NCBI RefSeq assembly: GCF_029892605.1
Contig: NZ_JARXWF010000006.1
Location: 124,001-188,000, forward strand
DNA: 64,000 nucleotides
Source: Parabacteroides sp. PM6-13
GTDB lineage: Bacteria; Bacteroidota; Bacteroidia; Bacteroidales; Tannerellaceae
Reading direction: 5' to 3'
The notes under the pieces are model-generated. The model did no database searches. It was not told where the DNA came from and worked only from the letters and a program-made list of their open reading frames with translations. Shown in pieces: positions 8,656 through 18,237 of this stretch (its first letter is position 1; each line of letters begins with the position of its first letter). The position numbers were made by a program, and so were the translations under genes.

Positions 8656-10590
8656 TTACTTCCAACCTGGGTTGGGGGTAAGATTCGGATTTAAGACAAA
8701 CTCGCCTTTAGGGATTGGGAAGTAATACTGATGATCGCTCCAGGGACGGACACCTTTTTCCGCAAAGTTGTTATCCAAAGGATGGCAAATGATAAATCCT
8801 TCCTCATCCACATATAGGTCTTTGCCGATAACAAGCTTGGGAGCAACCACCGGATATTTGTTATTGCTGCCATCGTATAATTTTTCAACCGACTTAAAAT
8901 TGATGCCTCTCAATGGCACAGTCATTAATTTACCTCCTTTCCATCTCATCAGATCCTGGTATCTCAGGTCTTCTACAGCAAATTCCACTCTTCTTTCTCT
9001 GCGAATCTCGCGCAAAAGAGGAGAAACCGTATAATCTAACTTCGCCGCATAGATAGCATCTAAGCGTGGGTCTTCCGGGATATTATTCAACGTCAACTTT
9101 GCCGTTGGGTATTTGTCGAAATCAAACCCTGCTCTCTCTCTAAGGGCATTGATGGTTAGGTCAAGATCACTTTGATCGAGCGTTCCGTTTAATTCATATT
9201 TCGCTTCAGCATAGTTGAGCAATACTTCGGCATAACGGAATTCAACACCAATTTGCGTACCTGTTGACTCATGCTGTTTGTTATCAGGCATCCAATGCTT
9301 GATAATCCGGTATCCTGTAGAGACATTACCTGTATATGAGCAGGTGGGATAAACAACTCCATTGACAGATTGATCCATTTGATTGTTTCCATCGCTGTAA
9401 ATAGAGAAATACTCACCCGGCTTCATGATGGTTTGTCGCAGGCGCGGGTCACGGTTATCCATTTCACTCCAGTTATCATAGCCCTTAAAGAGAGGATTCT
9501 TCTCATAGCTACCGCCTGTTCCACCGATATAGATAGGTCTTCCGTCTTCGCAAAGGTATTCATCTACCAAGCCTTTGGTAGCGGCGACGTTACGGTTGTT
9601 CTGAAACCAATAGCGCTGTCCGTAGTGTCCCACCTGCGTGCCATCATATCCACGCGCCAGGATTGCTTCCTTATGCGATACGCTTGTTCCTGTCTTGATA
9701 AACATATTCCAGTATGCCTGATCTGTACCATCGGTATACAGGGTGTAACGTCCGCTATTGATCAACTCGGAAGCTGCTTTTACAGCCTCTTCTAAGAATT
9801 TATTAGCAGTAGACTGAAGTTGTAGTTCTGTATGATATTTTCTAAAAGTGCCTTCGAACAAACAGATACGCGCTTTTAAGGCATTGGCATGATCCCGGTT
9901 TATTCTTCCGGTAGGAGCGGCTGCTGAAGGTGCCGGCAGATATTGAACCGCATAGTTCAAACAAGCCAAGACAGAATCCATCACCTCCGCCCGGGGCGTT
10001 CTGTCCATATACAATTCCGGTGATTCGATGGTCAGCGCATGCGACAACCACTGTACATCACCAAAATAAAGAACCTTCTGATAATATTCCCATGCTTTGA
10101 AGAAACGGGCTTCTCCTTCATATCGGTTTTTCAACTCTTCCGAGATTTCCGCTTTGCGGAAGTTATCAAGGAACCAGTTAAGACGGTAGATGATTTTGAA
10201 GTTCCAGCCCGTATTGCCGTTACCATCATCTTTATTGGGTGTAATATACGAACCATTATATCGGCCATCAATACTGGAGCCACTATTCACCATGTTATCT
10301 GTATATAAATCACCCAGCATCAGGTGGAAAGGAGGAATATTACGCGGATAAGAGAATTGGGCACCACCAAACGAAGGCGATGTATTAAATCCGCCAAAGC
10401 CATTATCGTAGCCTCTGACAAAGAAAGGGTAGAATGTGTTTAGTCCCAGTTGAACATCATTCTCTGATTTAAAGAACACCGTTCCTGTCAAGTCTGTCAC
10501 AGGCTCTCTGTCCATAAAGCTGTCATTGCAGGCAAGCATAAAAGATAGGCTTAAGATGCATGACATGATTAAAATATATGTTGATTTCAT
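8656..10590 (-). CDS. SusD/RagB-family glycan-binding lipoprotein
   Basis: 644 residues. Lipoprotein signal with MLAC (Cys21) followed by NDSFMDREPVTDLTG, the classic SusD start. The TPR-rich middle and the C-terminal block RREIRRERRVEFAVEDLRYQDLMRWKGGKL are diagnostic of the RagB/SusD family, and the end FPIPKGEFVLNPNLTPNPGW is also typical. It is the surface lid of the SusC channel and helps bind glycan. It starts 19 nt after the SusC stop, so the pair is co-transcribed. The ligand is not visible from sequence, though the neighbouring enzymes suggest a uronic-acid polymer. Confidence 0.95.
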   Translation of the reverse strand: MKSTYILIMSCILSLSFMLACNDSFMDREPVTDLTGTVFFKSENDVQLGLNTFYPFFVRGYDNGFGGFNTSPSFGGAQFSYPRNIPPFHLMLGDLYTDNMVNSGSSIDGRYNGSYITPNKDDGNGNTGWNFKIIYRLNWFLDNFRKAEISEELKNRYEGEARFFKAWEYYQKVLYFGDVQWLSHALTIESPELYMDRTPRAEVMDSVLACLNYAVQYLPAPSAAAPTGRINRDHANALKARICLFEGTFRKYHTELQLQSTANKFLEEAVKAASELINSGRYTLYTDGTDQAYWNMFIKTGTSVSHKEAILARGYDGTQVGHYGQRYWFQNNRNVAATKGLVDEYLCEDGRPIYIGGTGGSYEKNPLFKGYDNWSEMDNRDPRLRQTIMKPGEYFSIYSDGNNQMDQSVNGVVYPTCSYTGNVSTGYRIIKHWMPDNKQHESTGTQIGVEFRYAEVLLNYAEAKYELNGTLDQSDLDLTINALRERAGFDFDKYPTAKLTLNNIPEDPRLDAIYAAKLDYTVSPLLREIRRERRVEFAVEDLRYQDLMRWKGGKLMTVPLRGINFKSVEKLYDGSNNKYPVVAPKLVIGKDLYVDEEGFIICHPLDNNFAEKGVRPWSDHQYYFPIPKGEFVLNPNLTPNPGWK

Positions 10591-10609
10591 CTTTTAATGA
10601 TTTTATTGA

Positions 10610-13600
10610 TTAGAAAGTAATTTGAGCACCCACAGAAATAGACTTCCAATTAGGATAGTTTTCAGACATTTGCACCGGATCATATACCTTGGGCACATCT
10701 GTTAGGGTGAAAAGATTATATCCCGAAGCGTATAACCGCAACTTCTCCACCTTTGCTTTCATCGTGAATGCCTTTGGCAAGGTATAACCTAAAGTAACCT
10801 GTTTCAGACGGAAATAGGAGGCATCGATCAGGTAACCGGTTTGCTGTTCCCAGTTTTGTCCGTTGGCACCATAGGTAGGATATTTCGCCTGTGTGTTTTC
10901 CGGTGTCCATGAGTTGTTAAGCATATACTCACTTCCCGCATTACCGGTTCCCGGGCGGAAAAAGTTTCCGGCTCCCAACCAATAGTCACGTTTGGCTACT
11001 CCCTGGAAGAAGAGATAAAGATCAAAACCTTTGTAAGAGACATTTCCTGTTAGGGAGTAATTGTAGCGAGGCGTACTATTACCAATAATTTTTCTATCAC
11101 CGGGTTCTTTGGCAGTCAAGCCTTTCGTGATTTTCTTATCGCCATCCAGGTCTTTGTATTTCACATCACCCGGATACCAGTTGGCTCCTAAGGCCGACTG
11201 GTCATGTTCTATTTTCAGTTTGCCGTTTGCGTCAAAATCATCTTCCTGGAATAATCGATCGGTTTCATACCCCCAAATGTTTCCAAATTTAGCCCCACCA
11301 TAAATGGTTCCTATTGTTTGGTTCTCGTCGTTGGCCGGGAATGAAATCACCTTTGTCTGCGAGTCGGCTATTGATAAGGTTACATCATAGCGGAGTCCGT
11401 TTGCTAATTTATCGCGCCAGGTCAGGAAAAATTCCCAACCGTAGGTTTTCAGTTCGCCCGAGTTTACCAAAGGAGGAGCAACAGCTAAAATAGCCGGGTA
11501 TTCGGCTCCACCCATTAAGATGTCTTTTGTTCTTCTTTCAAATACTTCTGCTACCACTTCCAAACGGTTGCCTAACATCATAGCATCCAAACCAATATTC
11601 AGGTTCGCAGTCGTTTCCCATTTTAATGCAGAAGCCACCAGATCGTTCGGTGCATATACCTGTACGATTTTTCCCCCATTCATATAATAATTCAATGCAC
11701 CATATTTCAATGTAGAGGCAAAAGGATAGTTCGAACTGGGCTGACTACCTAATACCCCATAGCCACCTCTCAGTTTCAGGTTGTTCAGCCAGGAGCGGGT
11801 GTTTTCCATAAAAGACTCTTCGGAAATTCTCCAAGCGGCAGAGAAGGATGGGAAAAACTTATATCTTTCTCCTTTTGTAAACTTGGATGAGCCATCGTAC
11901 CGACCATTCACTTCGAACAGGTAGCGATCAGAAAAGTTATAATTAACTCTACCAAACACACCTCTGGAAGCCGTTTCCGTACCGGAATCAGTCACGGCCT
12001 GCTTGCTTTCGGAAGAGACTTGTACAGATTCCAGATCCGGCGTAATCAGATATGTCGCGTTCACACCGGTTTTCTTGCTCATATACGATTCCTGGTTGAA
12101 TCCGATAACTCCTGATACGGTATGCTTTTTAGCAAACGTTTTATTGAAATCGGCATACAGGTTGATCGTAAACAGCTCTGTTTTTTGACGTGTTTTTGTG
12201 AGCATATTGTTGGTCGCGTGCGTGGAGCTTAATGTCCAGGAACCAGCAACATATTCCCGCTTGGGCGTTAACTGGTCGAAATCTTCCGTACGGGGACGAT
12301 AAGAGAGGTCTCCTTTCAAAGTTAACCCGGGAAGCACCTTGTATGAAGGAGAAATGGTATAATAAGCAGATTCTCCGATCGTCCGTTGTTTAGCTCCATA
12401 GGCCAACCAGCCTAAGATATTGTCTGTCCAGGTGTTGGGTTGCGGGTCATCCGGTCCCGACATCAGAGGCATTCTGATATTTCTGCCCGGCTCATTACGC
12501 ATAGCTGTCCAAACGCTGCCTTTGCCACCTACTACAAACGGTGTTTTATAATCCGTACGTGTTTGAGACACTTTTGTTGTCAAAGAGAGTCTATCTGTCA
12601 ATTTCGCCGTCACATTCGCTAAGAAGGAGATTCTTTTGTATTCGTCCGTGTTTATCTTATACATACCTTCCTCGTCGGTATATCCCAGAGACACATAATA
12701 GGTAACGTTATTACTTCCTCCCGATACGCTTAATGAGTGTTGCTGAACCGGTGCCCAATCTCTGACGGCTACTTTGTACGGATTCATATTACCCAACCAG
12801 GTGATTCCCCCACTGGTAGCACCTTCGGTGGTGTACATCCAGGCGTTTTCAGGTGTTGGATTTGCCTGATACTTCAATAAACCATCTAATTCACGTTGTT
12901 GCGTAGTTGTCAATTCTTTGTAATTCCCTCTTTTCCCCCAGTTGCGCAGGTTGCTATTGTAAATTCCGGCCAAGAATTGCACGTCAGAACTCAGAATATC
13001 GGGTTCTGCAGAAGGAGCCTTCCAACGAATATCATAGCTGTAGCTGATCTGTGCCTTTTGATTGAACTTACCGGTTTTGGTGGTAACAATGATGACCCCA
13101 TTGTTTGCACGTGTACCATAAATAGCCGCAGCCGAGGCATCTTTGATGATATTGAACGACTCTATATCATTCGGATTAAGCATATTCAAATTGGTAGCTC
13201 CGGCTTCAATACCGTCAATCAGAATCAGCGGTGATCCACTAACGCTTGTACCGCTTGAGTTCATGGACGTTACCCCTCTTAAGTTAAACGTTGGCTCCTT
13301 ATTCGGTGCACCATTTTCGATACTGACATTGAGGTTGGGCACCAAACCTTGCAGGGCTTGCCCTACATTCGATACCGGCTTATTTTCAAATGCTTCAGAA
13401 GAGACACTGGTGACAGCACCTGTTAGATTGACTTTCTTTTGGGTCTGGTATCCCACTGAAACAACCACTTCTCCTAACATTTGGGAGCTTTCTTCCATCT
13501 TTACATGAATAGTAGTACGCGTGCCTACGGTTAATTCTTGTGTAGCATAGCCCAGGTAAGAAAAAACAAGTACGGATTGCTCATTAGGAACCTGGACACT

Positions 13601-13834
13601 ATACTGACCGTCGAGGTCGGTCACTGTACCCGTTGTCGTTCCTTTAATAGATACATTGGCGCCAATAACTGGTTCGTTCAATTGGTCCGTTACAGTCCCG
13701 GTTACGGTAGTCTGTGCTTTCGCCATTGTTCCGAGGCTTAAAAGGAGCCCCCATAGAAGCATTTTGAAAACGCTGTTGATTTTTCTCTCTGCCCGATTGG
13801 TCGCAGGCAGCTTTTTTGAGAACTGTTTTCTCAT
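10610..13834 (-). CDS. SusC/RagA-family TonB-dependent outer-membrane transporter
   Basis: 1074 residues with a signal peptide ending AKAQ. Residues ~42-125 form a carboxypeptidase-D-like regulatory domain (VTGTVTDQLNEPVIGANVSIKG). A TonB-box/plug region follows (GEVVVSVGYQTQKKVNLTGAV, then PLILIDGIEAG and IKDASAAAIYGTRANNGVIIVTT), and the C-terminal ~800 residues form the 22-strand barrel ending in SVGAQITF. It imports oligosaccharides across the outer membrane together with the SusD protein encoded next to it. It lacks the N-terminal STN domain, so it is not an anti-sigma-linked transducer. No dedicated regulator lies beside it. Confidence 0.95.
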   Translation of the reverse strand: MRKQFSKKLPATNRAERKINSVFKMLLWGLLLSLGTMAKAQTTVTGTVTDQLNEPVIGANVSIKGTTTGTVTDLDGQYSVQVPNEQSVLVFSYLGYATQELTVGTRTTIHVKMEESSQMLGEVVVSVGYQTQKKVNLTGAVTSVSSEAFENKPVSNVGQALQGLVPNLNVSIENGAPNKEPTFNLRGVTSMNSSGTSVSGSPLILIDGIEAGATNLNMLNPNDIESFNIIKDASAAAIYGTRANNGVIIVTTKTGKFNQKAQISYSYDIRWKAPSAEPDILSSDVQFLAGIYNSNLRNWGKRGNYKELTTTQQRELDGLLKYQANPTPENAWMYTTEGATSGGITWLGNMNPYKVAVRDWAPVQQHSLSVSGGSNNVTYYVSLGYTDEEGMYKINTDEYKRISFLANVTAKLTDRLSLTTKVSQTRTDYKTPFVVGGKGSVWTAMRNEPGRNIRMPLMSGPDDPQPNTWTDNILGWLAYGAKQRTIGESAYYTISPSYKVLPGLTLKGDLSYRPRTEDFDQLTPKREYVAGSWTLSSTHATNNMLTKTRQKTELFTINLYADFNKTFAKKHTVSGVIGFNQESYMSKKTGVNATYLITPDLESVQVSSESKQAVTDSGTETASRGVFGRVNYNFSDRYLFEVNGRYDGSSKFTKGERYKFFPSFSAAWRISEESFMENTRSWLNNLKLRGGYGVLGSQPSSNYPFASTLKYGALNYYMNGGKIVQVYAPNDLVASALKWETTANLNIGLDAMMLGNRLEVVAEVFERRTKDILMGGAEYPAILAVAPPLVNSGELKTYGWEFFLTWRDKLANGLRYDVTLSIADSQTKVISFPANDENQTIGTIYGGAKFGNIWGYETDRLFQEDDFDANGKLKIEHDQSALGANWYPGDVKYKDLDGDKKITKGLTAKEPGDRKIIGNSTPRYNYSLTGNVSYKGFDLYLFFQGVAKRDYWLGAGNFFRPGTGNAGSEYMLNNSWTPENTQAKYPTYGANGQNWEQQTGYLIDASYFRLKQVTLGYTLPKAFTMKAKVEKLRLYASGYNLFTLTDVPKVYDPVQMSENYPNWKSISVGAQITF

Positions 13835-14001
13835 GTTTTTTTAGTTTTGTGCGTTAAACAATTTTTACGATTTGTTCGCTTTAGTTTATGCAAAAAACAC
13901 ACAAAAGCAGGGTTTTCAGGGGGAAAATCATCCCAAATTAGCGTCCATTTGTCTCAAATAGAAAAAAAACGTAAATACGGCTGTGGTCTTAACAATAAAA
14001 T

Positions 14002-14047
14002 CACCCCTTGTTCTTCGGATCGACCAATAATCCGAGGACAAGGGGTG
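14002..14047 (-). terminator. Terminator after the M61 peptidase gene
   Basis: CACCCCTTGT and ACAAGGGGTG arms extend to an 18-bp imperfect stem with one bulge and a 9-nt loop. On the minus strand it is followed by the U-rich GATTTTATTGTT. It lies 19 nt after the M61 stop. Confidence 0.7.
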
Positions 14048-14065
14048 TGAAAGGATGGTATACTA

Positions 14066-15571
14066 TTATTTCCCCAGTATAGATTCACGTATGCGCAGAG
14101 CGAGCCCGCTACATCCTTCTACGACAGAGAGGTTCCAATCGTCATCTATTCGCAGACCGGCATAAGCCGCATACTTCGCATAATCTATCGCGGATGTGGT
14201 GTCGACATAACGACGCATCTCCATCAAAGGCTGGCCGGCAACTTCAGCACATACCTGCCAGAATTCCTCTTCCGTAAAACCGCGATCCTTCTCTTTGTAG
14301 TATTGCCAGTAAAGTGCTCGCATAACATCATCCAAGCTCCGGCGGTTATCGGTCATCTGTCGAATTTCTATATCCATCAATAGGCCAATGATCGGTCCTT
14401 TGTCGTAATAGGAAATACGGGTATCCGCCCCATTGGCATTGTTATTAAAGAAATTAAGCCATATATCATAGCTGCTTTGCCGGAGGCTCATATGATTTTT
14501 ACCATTCTTCCCCTCCACCTTTCGGATAACGGCACTCATCTCTTTCAGAAAATAGTCTTTGTTAATAATACCTGCCCGCAAAAGAATAGGTAGTTCATAA
14601 TAGACCGTAAACCCTTCGGAGATCCATAGTAGTGGTGTAAAAACCTCTTTGTCATAATCGAATGGGCCTAATTCAATGGGGCGTATGGTTTTCACGTTAT
14701 AAAGATGGAAATACTCATGTGTGATAAAAGAGAGAAAGCTATTATACATCTCTCGCGTCGTAAAATGATATGTGCCATAGGTAAAGCAGGCTTGCGAATT
14801 AAAGTGCTCCAAGCCGCCTCCCCCACGTCCCATCAGGATAAAGCAATAATTATCATAAGGCACATCACCAATCAGCGCCGTGCAGGAGGAGATCATTTTT
14901 TTCAGGTCGCCCACAAAGTCCTGTTCTTCGAATCCTTCCGGTGTTTCCATGGCCAGTTCATATTCGTGCCCTTCGTGTGTAAAGTGGATAAGTGTCTGGT
15001 TTCCGATATAAACAGGAGAGTCATAGAGCAGATCAAAGTCTGCAGCATAGAATGTATTCGTCTCTTCCATCCTTTTCAGTCCGGTAGAGATATGTTTCCA
15101 CGTGTCGGGCAGCGTAAAATGTACCGTGACAGGCATATTCTTTTTTTCTTCGATATGCATATAAACACCATTGCCCGGAATAAAGGCCTTTTCTTCGGTC
15201 ACCATACATTCCGCCACACTGTGAGCATTGGCATAGACACGATAAGAGACGGTCACATCGTGGCAATTGCCATGATGCACCACCCACCCGTTTTTGCCAC
15301 TCTTTTCCCAAATAAGCGGATGGCCATCAGGATCGAATGCCTCAAAATCGACTACATTTTTGGGATAGTCGAGGATAATGTAATAACCGGGTGCCCAAAC
15401 CGGCATACGCAAAATGGTGGCTTCTTCCGAAAGACCGGAAAGGGAAAGACTGACGTGAATATACTGTTCTTCCGGATCGAAAGAGAGGTGGTAACGCATT
15501 CCCGTTTGGGAAAACAGAGAAAGAGAGGAGAATAACATCCCCAATAGAAAGAGACAAATAGATCGTTTCAT
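14066..15571 (-). CDS. M61-family (glycyl aminopeptidase-like) metallopeptidase, PDZ domain lacking
   Basis: 501 residues from the ATG at 15571, chosen over the longer reading at 15637 because it opens a clean signal peptide (MKRSICLFLLGM...LFSQ) and has a -7 box 36 nt upstream. An N-terminal beta-domain (residues ~25-170) precedes the thermolysin-like catalytic domain with HEYFH (His285, Glu286, His289) and the third zinc ligand in WISEGF (Glu319). The following NVKTIRP is the M61 signature. Most M61 proteins run on into a PDZ domain; this one stops at GLALRIRESILGK where that domain would begin. Probably periplasmic. Substrate unknown. Confidence 0.88.
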   Translation of the reverse strand: MKRSICLFLLGMLFSSLSLFSQTGMRYHLSFDPEEQYIHVSLSLSGLSEEATILRMPVWAPGYYIILDYPKNVVDFEAFDPDGHPLIWEKSGKNGWVVHHGNCHDVTVSYRVYANAHSVAECMVTEEKAFIPGNGVYMHIEEKKNMPVTVHFTLPDTWKHISTGLKRMEETNTFYAADFDLLYDSPVYIGNQTLIHFTHEGHEYELAMETPEGFEEQDFVGDLKKMISSCTALIGDVPYDNYCFILMGRGGGGLEHFNSQACFTYGTYHFTTREMYNSFLSFITHEYFHLYNVKTIRPIELGPFDYDKEVFTPLLWISEGFTVYYELPILLRAGIINKDYFLKEMSAVIRKVEGKNGKNHMSLRQSSYDIWLNFFNNNANGADTRISYYDKGPIIGLLMDIEIRQMTDNRRSLDDVMRALYWQYYKEKDRGFTEEEFWQVCAEVAGQPLMEMRRYVDTTSAIDYAKYAAYAGLRIDDDWNLSVVEGCSGLALRIRESILGK

Positions 15572-15606
15572 CTGTATATAAACATGTGTGTTTTCGGTAT
15601 TCCGCA

Positions 15607-15614
15607 CAAATGTA
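15607..15614 (-). promoter_or_regulatory. -7 box for the M61 peptidase gene
   Basis: TACATTTG on the minus strand matches TAnnTTTG. It lies 36 nt upstream of the ATG at 15571 and just downstream of the permease stop at 15671, giving the peptidase gene its own promoter. Confidence 0.5.
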
Positions 15615-15670
15615 AAGATTCTCTCTGATCCACCCAATAATATACAGATGAATATCCCTCCAATCGACTA

Positions 15671-18034
15671 TCACTCGGTACGCAAATGGTTTACCGGATT
15701 CTCATTGGCTACCCGCCAGGTGCGTACGGTGATGCAAAGGATAATTCCACCCAACACCAGCATACTTGAAAAGATAAAAAGAGGGGCATCCAACGCTATT
15801 TTCACCGCAAACTGCTGCAACCAGGAGCTTCCCACGATATGAGAGATAAATAGTCCGATAACCAACGCGGGTACAGATATAATCAGAACTCCTTTATTTA
15901 TCGTATATAAGACATCGCGAGCGGAAGCACCTACGATCTTCCGGATAGCAATCTCCTTGCTGCGTCGATTCACCTCATCATCGGTATAACCATATAAGCC
16001 GATGAATGTGATCAACAGCATAATAAGAGCCGCAATCATCACCGCCTTCCGGAACATACGGGCTTCAATATAACTCAACTCCATCTTATCTACATAACTC
16101 ATAAAATAGGCATCTTCATCCTGTGCTATGGATGTAAGTCTTTTGTTCAGTTGCGCAACAACAGGGGCAGAAGCCTCATGCAGTTTGACAACAATCCGTT
16201 TCCGTGCCCACCAGACATCCTCTGTTGGATTCATCGGGAAGATCACCAACGGCGGAATATCTTTCAGCATCTCCGACTCCTGCTTAAACAATGCCATCAA
16301 CTGAAAATCTTTCACCACACCAATCACCTCCATCGGCTCGTTACTCATAAACGTTTTCAATCGCCTTCCAATGGGAGATTCCCCCCACCCCATAATAGAG
16401 GCAAATTTCTCATTCACCAGAATCGTCGACGATTGCGTATTCTCTTCCGTGAATGCCCGCCCTTGCGCCATTTGTATGCCGAAGGTATGCAAGTAATCCT
16501 TGTCGGCCGCCATAAAGCGGGTGCTAAACTGCTCATTGCTCTCGGGGATAACAATTATATCGCCATTCATAAAATCGAGCGGCAGATTGGTTGCTACAGA
16601 GACCGATTTCACCTGCGCCATGTTCTCCAGTTCGGATTTGATCACCTTATATTGTTCTCCACTCTGCCCGCTCATATCCTCTGTGAAATAGACATGTTCC
16701 ATCGAGTAGCCCATATCCTTATTCATCAACAGGTCGTATTGCCGCACAATGACAAACAACAAAGTGCAGACAAAAGCGATGCCCGCGAACTGGGTAAACA
16801 ACAAAGAGCTCTTCCAACGATTCTTATGTAAGGAATAGGATCTAAACACCTGCGACACCGGTATCCGCGAGAAGACAACCGCTGGCACAATTCCAGTACA
16901 CAACAATAACACGCCAATCACCGAAAGGGGTACCCATATATTATACATAAACACATTCTTCAAAGAGGTCTGGATCATATTCTCTATCGGCACTTTGAAC
17001 AGGAAAATAAGAAAAACAGCCAGCCCCACCGATATCAGGATCAAGCCCAGTGTTTCGAAAAAGAACATAGAGAAGACATTCCGATTGGTTGCCCCACTGC
17101 ATTTATAGATCCCAACCGATTTGGCACGTACCATCAGGGAAGACAAAGAAACCAACAGGTAATTCATCGCGGAAATAAACAATAATGAAAAAGCCAGGAC
17201 ACTCAATACAGTCAATAGTCTCCGAACCGTATCATCGTGGGAGTGCAGCTGAGTTACCGGTTTCAATACATAATGAATATCATTTCCTTTCGCCTTCTCC
17301 GCCTCCACATCATAATATTTCGTAAGCATAGCGGGTATTTTCGCCTCTACCTCTTCGGCAGAAACACCGGGACGCAACTTCACATACCCTAAAAAGGAAT
17401 CGCGTCCCAGCCAAGGCATCTCAGCCGGATCGTACCCAAAGCCTGTAACGGCATCCATCGTCAGATGGCTATTCGCCGGCAGATCAGTATAGACTCCCGC
17501 TACCAGAAGAGGTTTTTCACTCCCTTTTCGCAGGAAAGGCTTGCCCATCGGATCCTCCTCGCCGAAAACCCGCCTGGCCAATGACTCCGACAAGAAAATA
17601 TGCGAGTTTACATTCAGATCATCGGCATGCCCCTGCAAAAGCTTTATACCGAAAACGTCAAAGAAAGAGGATTGAACACTCATCCGCTTAATCCGGAAAC
17701 GATTCTCTTCATGGATGTAAATCTCTTCGGTCGTAGGAATACGTGATGTGGTCACCATCTCCTCCACCTCTGCCAGGTCATTCTTCATCGCCGTCGCCAC
17801 CGGACCAAAAACCACCGGACCATCATAAGCGGTGGTCTCCCCGCTATAAATCAAACGTTGTATCCTGTAAATCCGATCGGCATCCGGATAGAATCTATCA
17901 TAACTCAACTCAAAAGCCACCTTGGAGAACAACACCAAAGCAACCGCCAAGCCCAAGGTCAGCGATATGACCTTAATACTATTGCTTCCTTTCCGGTATA
18001 CTAAATACCGCAACGTATAGAAAAACTGTTTCAT
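15671..18034 (-). CDS. FtsX/MacB-type ABC transporter permease
   Basis: 787 residues. One transmembrane helix near residues 22-42 is followed by a large MacB-like periplasmic core (FELSYDRFYPDADRIYRIQR start). A block of three or four helices lies at ~280-420, then a second periplasmic domain (TNLPLDFMNGDIIVIPESNEQ-like, IGVVKDFQ), and three C-terminal helices. The duplicated FtsX arrangement and NRRSKEIAIRKIVGASARDVLY are typical of Bacteroidetes permeases adjacent to two-component or stress loci. No ATPase gene is present in the window, so its partner is elsewhere. Likely roles are lipid, lipoprotein or antimicrobial-peptide extrusion by mechanotransmission; this is inference. Confidence 0.88.
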   Translation of the reverse strand: MKQFFYTLRYLVYRKGSNSIKVISLTLGLAVALVLFSKVAFELSYDRFYPDADRIYRIQRLIYSGETTAYDGPVVFGPVATAMKNDLAEVEEMVTTSRIPTTEEIYIHEENRFRIKRMSVQSSFFDVFGIKLLQGHADDLNVNSHIFLSESLARRVFGEEDPMGKPFLRKGSEKPLLVAGVYTDLPANSHLTMDAVTGFGYDPAEMPWLGRDSFLGYVKLRPGVSAEEVEAKIPAMLTKYYDVEAEKAKGNDIHYVLKPVTQLHSHDDTVRRLLTVLSVLAFSLLFISAMNYLLVSLSSLMVRAKSVGIYKCSGATNRNVFSMFFFETLGLILISVGLAVFLIFLFKVPIENMIQTSLKNVFMYNIWVPLSVIGVLLLCTGIVPAVVFSRIPVSQVFRSYSLHKNRWKSSLLFTQFAGIAFVCTLLFVIVRQYDLLMNKDMGYSMEHVYFTEDMSGQSGEQYKVIKSELENMAQVKSVSVATNLPLDFMNGDIIVIPESNEQFSTRFMAADKDYLHTFGIQMAQGRAFTEENTQSSTILVNEKFASIMGWGESPIGRRLKTFMSNEPMEVIGVVKDFQLMALFKQESEMLKDIPPLVIFPMNPTEDVWWARKRIVVKLHEASAPVVAQLNKRLTSIAQDEDAYFMSYVDKMELSYIEARMFRKAVMIAALIMLLITFIGLYGYTDDEVNRRSKEIAIRKIVGASARDVLYTINKGVLIISVPALVIGLFISHIVGSSWLQQFAVKIALDAPLFIFSSMLVLGGIILCITVRTWRVANENPVNHLRTE

Positions 18035-18130
18035 CCGGATATCTGATTATCTGTTTTTACAGATATACAACAAACCGCATGCCAACAGATATAATATACT
18101 ACAAAACAAACACTTACATACTCTACCGCA

Positions 18131-18176
18131 AAATAAAAATGTCAAATAATTATACAAGACTGTATAATTATTTGAC
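18131..18176 (-). terminator. Terminator after the sialate O-acetylesterase gene
   Basis: A perfect 15-bp AT-rich stem (18141-18155 with 18162-18176) has a 6-nt loop and is followed on the minus strand by CATTTTTATTTTG. It lies 62 nt past the stop of the esterase gene. Confidence 0.65.
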
Positions 18177-18237
18177 ATTGAATCTATCGATTTCACCCTA
18201 ATGGGGTTATCCTGAAACAACTATTCTCCGAATGAAT

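Noticed and set aside
14705-15535. Plus-strand open frame of 276 codons
   Set aside because: It lies entirely inside the M61 gene on the other strand and has no recognisable motif.
18048-18065. TATCTGT/ACAGATA palindrome upstream of the permease gene
   Set aside because: Only 7 bp per arm in AT-rich DNA; too short to call an operator without other copies.
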